A DNA stretch of 64,000 nt from Pandoraea pulmonicola (lineage in GTDB: Bacteria > Pseudomonadota > Gammaproteobacteria > Burkholderiales > Burkholderiaceae): contig NZ_CP010310.2 in the NCBI RefSeq assembly GCF_000815105.2, positions 5,332,001 through 5,396,000 on the forward strand, given 5' to 3'. The position numbers and the translations under genes were made by a program. This document shows positions 8,973-17,823 of this stretch, one piece after another; position 1 is the first letter of the stretch, and every line of letters starts with the position of its first letter. A model generated the notes under the pieces. That model did not search any database. It was given only the letters and a program-made list of their open reading frames with translations, and was not told where the DNA came from.

Positions 8973-10439
8973 TCAGCGCCGCGGGGCGCCGGCGAGCGTG
9001 GCGGCAGGCCCCATCGGTCCCATCGGCGGCAGCACAGGCACGCTCACGGCGCGCGTCTCGGTGTAATGCTTCAGGCCTTGCGCGCCGTATTCCCGGCCGA
9101 TGCCCGACTCCTTCGTGCCGCCGAACGGCACGTCGTACTCCACGCCGACGTGGTGATTGATCCAGGCCGTGCCCACTTCAAGCCGCTGCGCGATCGCGCG
9201 CGCACGCGCCGGATCGGCGCTCCAGACCGAACCCGACAGCCCGAAGCGCGTGTCGTTGGCGCGGCGCACGACGTCGTCCACGTCGCTGAACCGGATCACC
9301 GGCAGCACCGGACCGAACGGCTCCTCGTCCACGAGTCGCGTGCCCTCGGCGATGTCGGCGACGATGGTCGGCGCGATGAAGTAGCCCGGGCGCGGCAGGG
9401 CTTCGCCGCCACACAGGATGCGCGCGTTCTGACGGCGCGTGTCCTCGATCAGCTCCAGCACGCGTTCGTACTGCATGCGGTTCTGCACCGGCCCCATGAG
9501 CACGCCGTCCTCGAAGCCCTCGCCGACCTTCACCTTGCGCGCGATCTCGACGAGCGCGTCGCACACCGCGTCGTAGACCTTCTCATGCACGTAAAGCCGC
9601 TTGATCGCCATGCAGATCTGGCCGCTGTTGCCGAAGCACGCCCAGAACAGGCGCGGCGCCAGGGCCTTGACGTCGATGTCATCGAGCACGATGGCCGCGT
9701 CGTTGCCGCCGAGCTCCAGCGTCACGCGCTTGAGCGTGCCGGCCGCGCTGGCCATGACGCGCTTGCCGGTCGCGACCGAGCCGGTAAATGAAATCTTGTC
9801 GATGCCGGGATGCTCGGTCATCCACGCGCCGAGATCGTTGCCCCCGGCGACGACGTTCACCACCCCCGGCGGGAAGTGCTCGCGCGCGATCTCGCCGATC
9901 AGCAGTGTCGTGAGCGGCGTGTAGGGCGACGGCTTTAGCACGAGGGTGTTGCCCGTGTAGAGCGACTGCGTGATCTTCGGCAACGCAAGCAGCACCGGCA
10001 CGTTCCACGGCGTGATCGCGCCGACCACGCCGAGCGGGTGGTATTGCAGTTCGACGTGGCCGCGTTCGTTGTCGCGCAACAGTTCGGGCTTCAACTCGAT
10101 GGCGAGCAGCCCCTCCAGATTGGCAAATGCGCGATTGAGTTCGTCGTGCGCTCGGGCGAACGGCTTGCCCTGCTCGCGGGTGAGCAGCGTGGCGATCTCG
10201 TTGCTGCGCGCCTTGAGCGCCTGCGCGAAACCGCGCAGGCGTTCGCGTCGCTCGGCCGTCGTCGTCTCGCGCCAACTGCCGAACGCACGACGCGCCGCGG
10301 CCACGGCGCGGTCCAATTGCTCGCGCGACGCATCCGGGCACGCGGCAAACGGTGCGCCCGTGCCCGGGTTGATGACCTCGAACGAGGCGTCGCTCGGCTC
10401 GCCGCGACCGTCGATGGTATGGGTGAAACCGCTTTGCAT
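8973..10439 (-). CDS. NAD(P)-dependent aldehyde dehydrogenase
   Basis: 488 residues, typical for the family. It has the Rossmann-type FTGSVATGK, the general-base glutamate in TLELGGND, and the catalytic cysteine C276 in GNSGQICMAI. It ends with the usual PFGGTKESGIGREYG segment. ATG at 10439 is preceded by GGAGGAGACGAC; an upstream in-frame start lacks such a site. It lies in the aromatic operon, so a likely substrate is a ring-cleavage or side-chain aldehyde; the exact substrate cannot be read from sequence. Confidence 0.9.
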   Translation of the reverse strand: MQSGFTHTIDGRGEPSDASFEVINPGTGAPFAACPDASREQLDRAVAAARRAFGSWRETTTAERRERLRGFAQALKARSNEIATLLTREQGKPFARAHDELNRAFANLEGLLAIELKPELLRDNERGHVELQYHPLGVVGAITPWNVPVLLALPKITQSLYTGNTLVLKPSPYTPLTTLLIGEIAREHFPPGVVNVVAGGNDLGAWMTEHPGIDKISFTGSVATGKRVMASAAGTLKRVTLELGGNDAAIVLDDIDVKALAPRLFWACFGNSGQICMAIKRLYVHEKVYDAVCDALVEIARKVKVGEGFEDGVLMGPVQNRMQYERVLELIEDTRRQNARILCGGEALPRPGYFIAPTIVADIAEGTRLVDEEPFGPVLPVIRFSDVDDVVRRANDTRFGLSGSVWSADPARARAIAQRLEVGTAWINHHVGVEYDVPFGGTKESGIGREYGAQGLKHYTETRAVSVPVLPPMGPMGPAATLAGAPRR

Positions 10440-10490
10440 GTCGTCTCCTCCAGCGTCCTGTGCCGGACGCATTGATAGTGATAGGCGTTG

Positions 10491-11474
10491 CTACAAATCC
10501 AGCACCAGCCGGTCGCCCTTGCAACCGGAGCAGCAGATCATGACGGTGCGGCCGCCGGCCCGCTCGTCCTGGCTCAACACGAGATCGCGATGCTCCGGCG
10601 TGCCTTCGAGCACGGCGACTTCGCACGTCCCGCAAACGCCTTCGCGACAAGAATACGGGGCGTCCACGCCGGCGTCGAGCAACGCGTCGAGCATCGTCTG
10701 GCCCGGCCTGACCACGACGATCCTGTCGCTGCGCGCCAGCACCACCTCGTATTGCCCGGCGGAACCTTCCGGCGCGCCGGCGCCGCCGAAATACTCGACG
10801 TGACCGTGACAGTCCGCGCGGCGCGCCACCTGCGCTTCGAACGCTTTCAACATCGGCGCAGGCCCGCAGCAATACAGGTGCGTGCCCGCGGGCGCCTCGT
10901 CCACGAGACGGCCGAGGTCGAGCGCCCCCTGGCCCGGCGCATGGTCGAAGTGCCACTCGACGCGCCCGTACGAGAAGTCACCGCCCTCAAGCCGATCCAC
11001 GAAGGCAGCGCTCTCGCGATTGCGCGCGCAGTAGTGCAGCGTCCAGGGGCGCCGCAGTGCTTCGAGGCGGGCGGCCATCGACAGCAACGGCGTGACGCCG
11101 ATGCCGCCGGCGACGAGCACGGTATGGCCCACCCCCGCCGCCGCTTCGTCGAGCGGGAAGTGATTGCGCGGCGTGCCGATCTTCAGCGTCGCGCCTTCGC
11201 GCAGGTGCTCGTGAACGAACGCGGAACCGCCCCGGCTCGCCGCATCGCGGTTCACGCCGATGACGTAGCGATGCCGCTCCGCCGGGTCGTTGAGCAGCGA
11301 ATAGCATCGCGACAACCCGTGGCGCAGGAACAGCTCGATGTGAGCCCCCGCGGTGAAGGGCGGCAGCGTGCCGTCGTCGGGCGCGCGCAGCTCGAACACG
11401 GCAATGGCAGCCGTGTGCTGCTCGCGCCGCGCGACGTTGACGATCAGCGTGTCGGTGAAGTCGGACAGGTTCAT
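10491..11474 (-). CDS. Rieske oxygenase reductase (FMN / NAD / 2Fe-2S, phthalate dioxygenase reductase type)
   Basis: 327 residues in the order FMN domain, NAD domain, plant-type ferredoxin. RCYSLLND is the flavin-binding RxYS motif, GGIGVTPLLSM the nucleotide-binding loop, CCGPAPML the C-terminal NAD motif, and CREGVCGTC plus a later cysteine hold the 2Fe-2S cluster. This class IA layout passes electrons from NADH to a Rieske oxygenase, of which two are encoded in the same operon. ATG at 11474 is preferred to an upstream TTG because it begins directly at the conserved domain. Confidence 0.92.
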   Translation of the reverse strand: MNLSDFTDTLIVNVARREQHTAAIAVFELRAPDDGTLPPFTAGAHIELFLRHGLSRCYSLLNDPAERHRYVIGVNRDAASRGGSAFVHEHLREGATLKIGTPRNHFPLDEAAAGVGHTVLVAGGIGVTPLLSMAARLEALRRPWTLHYCARNRESAAFVDRLEGGDFSYGRVEWHFDHAPGQGALDLGRLVDEAPAGTHLYCCGPAPMLKAFEAQVARRADCHGHVEYFGGAGAPEGSAGQYEVVLARSDRIVVVRPGQTMLDALLDAGVDAPYSCREGVCGTCEVAVLEGTPEHRDLVLSQDERAGGRTVMICCSGCKGDRLVLDL

Positions 11475-11528
11475 GAGGCTTCGTGCGTCGGTGTCAGGGG
11501 CCGGCAATGCCGCGTCGCAGGTCGACTG

Positions 11529-12548
11529 TCATGCCGCGGCCTTCGCCGGCAGACGGAAGACGTGACGCGCGTTGTCCTCGAAGATCTTGCGGCGATCGTC
11601 CGCGCTCAGCCAGTCGAGGTTGTCGATGAGCGAGCGCACGTCGTCCATCGAACGCCCCGTTGCCGGGTTCACGGCCGAGCCCACCCCTGGGCATTCCGTG
11701 CCGAACAGGCAACGGTCGACGCCCACGGTCTTGATCAGCAGCGCCAGCGCCTCTTCAGTGTAGAGCACCGTGTCGAAGTAGAGATTGCGCAGACGCTCCG
11801 AGAAGCGCTGGCCATTCGGGCGGCGCAGCGTCGGTGCATCGAAGCGACCGATCTGGTACGGGACCGCACCGCCGCCGTGGCTCACCACGATTTTCAGGTT
11901 CGGGAAGTCCTTGAAGACATCCGAGTTCACCAGGCCGAATACGGCGATCGTTTCCTCGTTGATGAAGTGCAGCGAGTACGGCACGCGCTCCGAGCGCGAG
12001 CCCGTGCCGTGGATGTGCGCGGGCACGTCGAGCTCGCACAGCTTCTCGTAGAGCGGATACCAGTAGCGATCGCCCAGCGGCGGCGCCTCGGCCACACCGT
12101 TCTCGAACGGATCGGGATTGAGCAGGCACCCGGCGAACCCCAGTTCGTTGATGCAGCGCTCGAGCTCCGGCAGCGCCTGCTCGATCGGGTCGCCTGCGGT
12201 TTGCGGCAGCCCCGCCACGCCGGCAAACGTGTGCGGAAACAGTTGCGTCTGTCGATAGATGATGTTGTTGCACTCTTCGGTGAACCAGTGCACCAGCTTC
12301 GCGGGCTTCTCGGACTGCATCAACTGGAACGGACGCGGCGACACCAGTTGCAGATCGGTGCCATGGTCGCGGATGTAGTCGAGATGTCCCTTGGGCCAGG
12401 TTTCCGCGCGGTTGGCGGCGGCGCGAATCTCGTCGTCGGACACGTTGATGCGCCCGCGTCCGTGCGAGCCGCGGCTCGCCAGCAGGCTGGCCTTGTAGGC
12501 CCACAGTTCGGTCGGTGCGCTCACGTGGGCATGGCAATCGATGATCAT
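11529..12548 (-). CDS. Amidohydrolase-2 family enzyme, LigJ/LigY/LigW-type
   Basis: 339 residues. The N-terminus MIIDCHAHVSAP gives the metal-binding HxH, and VVSHGGGAVPYQIGRF gives a later histidine and the conserved glycine loop. The acid residue is in CLFGTECPG. These features, with ELERCINELGFAG and LNPDP, resemble 4-oxalomesaconate hydratase LigJ. The same fold includes LigY (meta-cleavage hydrolase of the biphenyl DDVA pathway) and LigW (5-carboxyvanillate decarboxylase). With LigXa-like oxygenases and LigZ-like dioxygenases alongside, LigY-type hydrolysis is as plausible as LigJ-type hydration. Confidence 0.8.
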   Translation of the reverse strand: MIIDCHAHVSAPTELWAYKASLLASRGSHGRGRINVSDDEIRAAANRAETWPKGHLDYIRDHGTDLQLVSPRPFQLMQSEKPAKLVHWFTEECNNIIYRQTQLFPHTFAGVAGLPQTAGDPIEQALPELERCINELGFAGCLLNPDPFENGVAEAPPLGDRYWYPLYEKLCELDVPAHIHGTGSRSERVPYSLHFINEETIAVFGLVNSDVFKDFPNLKIVVSHGGGAVPYQIGRFDAPTLRRPNGQRFSERLRNLYFDTVLYTEEALALLIKTVGVDRCLFGTECPGVGSAVNPATGRSMDDVRSLIDNLDWLSADDRRKIFEDNARHVFRLPAKAAA

Positions 12549-12612
12549 GCTGAACTCCGGTGTCGGGTTGAGACTGGGTTGCGATGGAAAGGATGGAAAA
12601 GGAAAGGAGACG

Positions 12613-13890
12613 TCACGACGGTTGCGTCGGTGCGCCCCGCATGAGCGCGGCGGCGCCGTCGAGCACCGGCACGTCCCGCGGCAACAGCATCGAGACGGGA
12701 CGCACGTTGTAGCGCGCGCCGTCGTTCGCGCATGCGGGTGCCTGCCCCTGCTCGAGCTCGCGCGCGAGCTTGAGCATCAGCCGGCGAAAACGCACGATGC
12801 CGCGGTCGGACGCGCCCAGACGCTCCTGCGAGCGGTCCACGATCGGTCCCATGCTCTCCTGCACGGCGGCATCCTGATTCGGGATGCCTTCGATGCCGGT
12901 GAAGTTGGACGTGCGTTGCCGGGCGCGATCGATGCCATAGTCGTTGTCACGGTGCAGCAACGGCCGGTAGCCTTCGTCGACCGGCCCCCAGAATCCCTGG
13001 CGGCCGCCGCGAAACGCCATTTCCTCGTCGCGATAGACGCGCGCGGGACTCGCGCTGAACGACCAGGTCCACGTGGTTTCGTCGTCGATCGGCACCCAGG
13101 CGTGGCCGTCGTACGGCTCCTGGCTCGACTCGGTGAAATTGCCCACGGGCGGAATCATCGTGTAGCAAGGCAGCAGGAATTGCGTGACGCGCCAGTAGTA
13201 CGTGCCGGGCTCGGCATGGCGACGCGCGGCGATCACCAGACCGTGCTCGGCGTCGCTCACTTCGAACACCGGATGGCGGTCGGAAGCGTGATAGCGATTG
13301 CTCGGTGCGCCGGCAACCGGTTCGGTGCGGCTGTGCAGGAACGAGATATGGCTCGAATCGATGCCGCCTTCGACGGCCTGCGCCCAGTTGCACGACTGCA
13401 GACGCTTGGTGGCCGTGTGCTGGCGCTCGGGCAGACGCGACCATTCGAAGTCGGGCAGCGCCGGCACCGACTCGCGCGGTCCCATGTAGACCCACACCAC
13501 GCCGTTGCGCTCGGCGGTGAGATACGCCTTGATGCGAACGCTATGCGTTTGCGGGTTGTCGTGCGGCTCCGACGGCATCTCCACGCACTGGCCGTTCACG
13601 TCGAACTTCCAGCCGTGATAGACGCAGCGCAGGCCGCAGTCTTCGTTGCGGCCGAAGAAAAGCCCGGCGCGGCGATGCGCGCAGTACGCGTCCACGATGC
13701 CCACGCGCCCTTCGGTATCGCGAAACGCGACGAGATCCTCGCACAGCAAGCGCAGGCGCACCGGCGCGCCGTCGCACTCGGCGATCTCCTCGGAGAGCAA
13801 CGCGGGCAGCCAGAAGCGACGGAACAGTTCGCCCATGGGCGTGCCGGGACCGACGCTCGTGAGGGTTTCGTTGTCTTGCCTGGAAAGCAT
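12613..13890 (-). CDS. Rieske [2Fe-2S] aromatic oxygenase, large subunit (LigXa / phthalate 4,5-dioxygenase family), copy 2
   Basis: 425 residues. The Rieske centre is C70-x-H72 ... C89-x2-H92 (CAHRR and CVYHGW). The mononuclear iron site is in GIDSSHISFLH (Asp plus two His). This family carries out O-demethylation or ring dihydroxylation of aromatic acids such as DDVA, vanillate analogues or phthalate. The operon contains one reductase for two such oxygenases. The two oxygenases diverge well beyond the conserved motifs, so they probably act on different intermediates. Confidence 0.88.
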   Translation of the reverse strand: MLSRQDNETLTSVGPGTPMGELFRRFWLPALLSEEIAECDGAPVRLRLLCEDLVAFRDTEGRVGIVDAYCAHRRAGLFFGRNEDCGLRCVYHGWKFDVNGQCVEMPSEPHDNPQTHSVRIKAYLTAERNGVVWVYMGPRESVPALPDFEWSRLPERQHTATKRLQSCNWAQAVEGGIDSSHISFLHSRTEPVAGAPSNRYHASDRHPVFEVSDAEHGLVIAARRHAEPGTYYWRVTQFLLPCYTMIPPVGNFTESSQEPYDGHAWVPIDDETTWTWSFSASPARVYRDEEMAFRGGRQGFWGPVDEGYRPLLHRDNDYGIDRARQRTSNFTGIEGIPNQDAAVQESMGPIVDRSQERLGASDRGIVRFRRLMLKLARELEQGQAPACANDGARYNVRPVSMLLPRDVPVLDGAAALMRGAPTQPS

Positions 13891-13953
13891 GCCTGCCTCC
13901 TTGCAGGTGGGGCCGGCGCGTCGCCCTCTGCGGGGCGTGCGCGACCGATGGCC

Positions 13954-14976
13954 TTAGTCGGCCGGGTGCCAGAGCACGAAGCCCATGGCGTTGCCCGTGC
14001 CCGCCGCCGAGCGGTAGCACGGCACGTAATCGACCAGCTGCATCATCATCGCTTCGGCGTTCGCCGCCGCAATGACCGGCAGCCAGTTCTTCACTTCCGA
14101 GGTGCCCGACTGCAGCAGCGCTTCGTCGATGCCGCGCAGGTAAGCGGTGTCGGCCCGCGCCATCGCGTCGAGCAACGCCCGATCGAACGCTTCGTCGATG
14201 ACGAAATGGCTCAGCCCGCCCGAGGCGATCAACGCGACGCGGGCGTCGTCCGGCCACACATGCAGCGCGTCGCGCAGCGCCAGCCCGAGGTCGACGCAGC
14301 GCGTCGCCCGTGGCTGATTCGGCGGATAGAACGTGTTGAGCATGATCGGCACATGCGGCGGCACGCGCCCGTGCATGAGCCGTTGATAGACGAAGCCGAA
14401 GGCGTGCGGCATGCCGGTCGGACCCTCGTTGCCGCGTTGCGGGACTTCGGTCGAGAGCGTGATGTCGTGTCCGCGATCGGTGAACGCCGTCGCCAGATGC
14501 CGCGCCAGCGGCGCATGCGCCGGATACTCTGTGCGCACACCCGGTTTGATCGCGGCCGACGAGATCGAGATGCCCGGCGGCATCTTCGCCAGACGCGCGG
14601 CGCTTACCGGCTCGTCGAAAACGGACTCGCCGCCGTAGAGCCACAGCGCGGGCGTGATGGCGGGCCCGAACACTTCGCGCTGGTCGTTGCCGACGATCAC
14701 GACGACATCGGGGGCGGCGTCGTGCAGCGCCTGAGAGAGTGTCTCGAGCGCCGTCGCGCAACGCGCCGCGTGCGCCTCGCGCGCGGCCAGCGCGACCTGC
14801 GCGTCAAGGTTTTCGCCGGCACGCAGCGACACCAACTCGTCGAAACCGTACGTCCGGCCACGAAACGGATGGGCCGGCTCGGCGTGATCGGCGCGCACGC
14901 GCAAGTCCCAGTCGGCGGGCGGTGTGGAAAGCATGGGGCCGTGGGACGTGCCCACGGCCAGCACGATCTTAGCCAT
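13954..14976 (-). CDS. LigB-type (class III) extradiol ring-cleavage dioxygenase, copy 1
   Basis: 340 residues. H12 in VGTSHGPM matches the first iron-ligand histidine of LigB. The histidine in MPHAFGFVYQ, the PPNQPRATRC segment and the GGLSHFVIDEAFDR segment are family hallmarks. It cleaves catecholic rings next to the hydroxyls with Fe(II). No LigA-type small subunit lies nearby, so it behaves like stand-alone LigZ rather than two-subunit LigAB. ATG at 14976 overlaps the stop of the upstream oxygenase gene by 8 bp (ATGGCTAA). Confidence 0.87.
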   Translation of the reverse strand: MAKIVLAVGTSHGPMLSTPPADWDLRVRADHAEPAHPFRGRTYGFDELVSLRAGENLDAQVALAAREAHAARCATALETLSQALHDAAPDVVVIVGNDQREVFGPAITPALWLYGGESVFDEPVSAARLAKMPPGISISSAAIKPGVRTEYPAHAPLARHLATAFTDRGHDITLSTEVPQRGNEGPTGMPHAFGFVYQRLMHGRVPPHVPIMLNTFYPPNQPRATRCVDLGLALRDALHVWPDDARVALIASGGLSHFVIDEAFDRALLDAMARADTAYLRGIDEALLQSGTSEVKNWLPVIAAANAEAMMMQLVDYVPCYRSAAGTGNAMGFVLWHPAD

Positions 14977-16294
14977 GGCGCATGTCCCGCGGCGGCTGCG
15001 ACGGCAGTTCGGCGTCGACCACGTTGCCGTGCTCGTCGACACGCACGCCCATCGCATCGTGGAACGCGCGCTTCACCGCTTCGGGCTGTCCTGCCTGAAA
15101 GGCGTATTCCTTGAGATGCTTGCCGATGATCGGATGCGCCTTGAGTTCGTCGCGCGTCAAGCCGTCGACGAACAGCCGGCGCGCCGCCACGGGCAGATCG
15201 ATGCGGACGTTCTTCTCTTCGTCGCGCACCAGCCCCTTCGGATCGCGGCCTTGCGCGACGGCATCGAGTTCGTCGAAGAAGTGGCGGCGCAACATGGCGA
15301 TGCCGCGGTCGCTCGCGCCGAGGTTCTCCCGCGTGCGGTCGGCGATGCGTCCCTGGCCGACCCACGCGACGAAATCCTGGTTCATCACGTGGCTCGATAT
15401 CCATTGACCGGTCGCCTCGTCCTTGACCGGTCCGTACCATGCCGGAATCTTCTCCTGGACGTACGGCTCGCGCTCGCGCGGCACGCGGTTGAACGCCCAG
15501 GTGATCGACAGCGTGTTCTCGTCATCGATCGGTACACGCCATTCAAAGTGGTCGCCCAGGCAAAAGACGTTCGGCCACAACGCCAGACGCCCGACCGCCC
15601 ACAGCGGATGCTTCTCGTCGGTGTCCTCGCGCACGCGCTTGTAGATCAGGCCGTATTCGAATTCCTCGAAGCCCAGCTTCGTGTGCGTCGGCGCGTAGGG
15701 GCCCGTGTCGCCGCGCAGGCGCACGCTCCAGTTCGAATGCATCCATTCGAAGTGCACTGGATCGATGGAGTTTTCCTGGCACTGGAACCAGTTGCACGGC
15801 ACCTCCGAGATCACCACCTGGCGAAAGCCGTTCGCCCAGGTGAAGGGCTCCCAGGTCGGCACGAGCGGCGCGGGCAACGGTCCCATGTAAGCCCAGATCA
15901 TCCCCGCCTTCACCTGCACCGGGTACGACTTGATCTTGATGCGATCCTTCAGACGCACCTGCGGATTGGCGATGTCCTCGTATGGCTGCTCGGTGCACTG
16001 CCCCTTCTCGTCGTACAGCCAGCCGTGATAGTTGCAGCGCAGACCGCACTTCTCCACGAAGCCGTAGGCCAGGTCGGCGCGACGGTGCGGGCACTGACGA
16101 TCGACCAACCCGTAGTTGCCCGACAGATCCTTGTAGAGCACGAGGTCCTCGCCGAACAGCCGCGCCGGGCGCACCGAAATCTCGTCGAACTCGCTCTCGG
16201 CTCCGATCGGATGCCAGTAACGTCGCAGCAAATCGCCCATCGGCGTGCCGGGCCCGACTTGCGTCAACAACTGGTTCTTTGCCTCGCTGAGCAT
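14969..16294 (-). CDS. Rieske [2Fe-2S] aromatic oxygenase, large subunit (LigXa / phthalate 4,5-dioxygenase family), copy 1
   Basis: 441 residues. The Rieske ligands are C68, H70, C87 and H90 (CPHRR and CNYHGW). The catalytic iron site is in SIDPVHFEWMH. The N-terminus (QVGPGTPMGDLLRRYWHP) is typical of the phthalate 4,5-dioxygenase / DDVA O-demethylase branch. It is the first gene of the operon, 55 bp from a 15-bp palindromic operator, and overlaps the ring-cleavage gene that follows. That order fits an oxygenase making the catechol that the LigB-type enzyme then cleaves. Confidence 0.9.
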   Translation of the reverse strand: MLSEAKNQLLTQVGPGTPMGDLLRRYWHPIGAESEFDEISVRPARLFGEDLVLYKDLSGNYGLVDRQCPHRRADLAYGFVEKCGLRCNYHGWLYDEKGQCTEQPYEDIANPQVRLKDRIKIKSYPVQVKAGMIWAYMGPLPAPLVPTWEPFTWANGFRQVVISEVPCNWFQCQENSIDPVHFEWMHSNWSVRLRGDTGPYAPTHTKLGFEEFEYGLIYKRVREDTDEKHPLWAVGRLALWPNVFCLGDHFEWRVPIDDENTLSITWAFNRVPREREPYVQEKIPAWYGPVKDEATGQWISSHVMNQDFVAWVGQGRIADRTRENLGASDRGIAMLRRHFFDELDAVAQGRDPKGLVRDEEKNVRIDLPVAARRLFVDGLTRDELKAHPIIGKHLKEYAFQAGQPEAVKRAFHDAMGVRVDEHGNVVDAELPSQPPRDMRHG

Positions 16295-16348
16295 GGATGT
16301 CTCCGTCCGTTTCTTGTGGGATGCGCACCGCTATCGACGATGCATTTG

Positions 16349-16363
16349 CGCATACTGTATGCG
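16349..16363. promoter_or_regulatory. GntR-type operator, site A
   Basis: Perfect 15-bp palindrome CGCATACTGTATGCG (7-bp arms around a central T), followed by TGTT. It lies 55 bp upstream of the first Rieske oxygenase gene and in the divergent gap towards the CobW gene. The same core recurs at 16504, 22073, 22173 and 28564. Confidence 0.75.
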
Positions 16364-16503
16364 TGTTTATTTTGCATGTCAACGCCCTTTGTCGGGCGAA
16401 TTGCGTTCCCACGTCTCGCTTCACATCCTGCCGACGCCCCGGCGACGGCGCGAAAACCCGCGGGTTTAGGCGGTTTCGCCTATTGACGAGACACGCTTAC
16501 AAA

Positions 16504-16514
16504 CATACTGTATG
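16504..16514. promoter_or_regulatory. GntR-type operator, site B
   Basis: Perfect 11-bp palindrome CATACTGTATG followed by CGTATT, the same motif as site A. It lies 79 bp upstream of the CobW gene start. Confidence 0.72.
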
Positions 16515-16592
16515 CGTATTATACACCGTTGCACGCACCGTTTGATCGGCATCGAGGTCACTCGGCAAAGCGTGCCCTACGCTGCGACGACC

Positions 16593-17774
16593 ATGTTCCG
16601 AACGTCCGATTTTCTGCCTCGTTCCCCATCATCAGCGTCCACCGAATCCAGCGACTCCGCCGTGCCAGCCACCCCGGACCGCTTGCCGGTCACGCTCCTC
16701 ACCGGCTTTCTCGGCAGCGGCAAGACCACGCTGCTGCGCTCGTTGCTGGGTCACGCCGGCATGCGCGACACGGCGGTGATCGTCAACGAATTCGGTGAAG
16801 TCGGGCTGGATCATCTGCTCGTGCAGACGCTCGATGCCCATACGGTGCTGCTCGAGAGCGGTTGCGTCTGCTGTGCCGTGCGCGACGACTTGAGCGAAAC
16901 ATTGCTGTCGCTGCACGCGCAATTGCGCAGCGGCGACATCGCGCCATTCTCGCGCGTGGTCATCGAGACAAGCGGATTGGCCGATCCGAGCGCCGTGGTG
17001 GCGATGCTGCTGCGCGATCCCGCCCTCTCGCGACGCTTCGTGCTCGACGCCGTCATCGTCACCGTGGACGCCGTGCACGCGCTTACGCAGCTCGCGCAGC
17101 AACCGGAGGCGCAGCGTCAGGTCCTGCTCGCCGATCGGTTGCTCATTACCAAGACGGATCTTGTCGACGACGAGGGGCTCGACGCGCTACAGGCCACGCT
17201 GACCGAGCACAACCCCGCCGCGTCCCAGCGTCTGTGCGAGCACGGTCGCATCGCGCCGTCGGAAGTGCTCGGGCTGGGCATGCACGCCGCGCGCCACGTC
17301 GCCGAGGACACGCTGCGCTGGCACGATGCCTCCGCGCCGCGCTATCGATCCGTGTGCCGCACGCACGGTGTGCCCGGCGCACAGGATTGCGTCGACTGCG
17401 GCCCGCTCCGGCTGATGCCGGGGACCGAGCCTTCGCACCGTTCGGATGTCGTGGCCCACTGCATCACGTTGGAGGCGCCACTCGAGTGGGACGTCATGAG
17501 CAGTTGGCTCGGCGCCGTGGCGTTTCATCACGGCGCCGATATGCTGCGACTGAAGGGACTGGCCGACGTGTGCGGAGAAGCCGGCCCTGTCGTCGTCCAC
17601 GGCGTGCAGCATCGCCTGCATCCGCCCGAGACCCTGCCCGCATGGCCTGCACGGCCCTCGGACGGCGGCCCGACGAACACAGGACGATGCTCGCGCTTCG
17701 TCTTCATCATGCGCAACGTGCCGCGCGAAGCCCTGCTCGCACATCTGGCACACGCGCAGTGCGTACCCACATAG
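16593..17774 (+). CDS. CobW/P47K-family GTPase (metallochaperone, G3E)
   Basis: 393 residues. Walker A GFLGSGKT at 38-45, the metal-binding C91-V-C93-C94 (SGCVCCAVR), the switch-like ETSGLADP and the guanine-recognition TKTD are all present; a CobW C-terminal domain follows. CobW proteins deliver metals (Zn, Co, Fe) to target enzymes. It is divergent from the Rieske operon and shares its operator region, so it may load Fe or Zn into the dioxygenases or the amidohydrolase. An upstream in-frame ATG at 16512 falls inside operator site B and is unlikely; the chosen ATG has no strong Shine-Dalgarno site. Confidence 0.85.
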   Translation: MFRTSDFLPRSPSSASTESSDSAVPATPDRLPVTLLTGFLGSGKTTLLRSLLGHAGMRDTAVIVNEFGEVGLDHLLVQTLDAHTVLLESGCVCCAVRDDLSETLLSLHAQLRSGDIAPFSRVVIETSGLADPSAVVAMLLRDPALSRRFVLDAVIVTVDAVHALTQLAQQPEAQRQVLLADRLLITKTDLVDDEGLDALQATLTEHNPAASQRLCEHGRIAPSEVLGLGMHAARHVAEDTLRWHDASAPRYRSVCRTHGVPGAQDCVDCGPLRLMPGTEPSHRSDVVAHCITLEAPLEWDVMSSWLGAVAFHHGADMLRLKGLADVCGEAGPVVVHGVQHRLHPPETLPAWPARPSDGGPTNTGRCSRFVFIMRNVPREALLAHLAHAQCVPT

Positions 17775-17823
17775 GCTATGCGCAATGTAGTATCTTGTTG
17801 CCGACAAAACGACCAGGAATCCC

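Noticed and set aside
10488..15114. Two plus-strand open frames of over 700 codons opposite the Rieske operon
   Set aside because: Low-complexity Arg/His/Ala translations typical of the opposite strand of high-GC genes; the minus strand encodes recognisable enzymes with ribosome-binding sites.
17776..17794. Sixth GntR operator upstream of gntR itself
   Set aside because: GATACTACATTGCGCATAG on the minus strand resembles the motif but needs an extra base and several mismatches.
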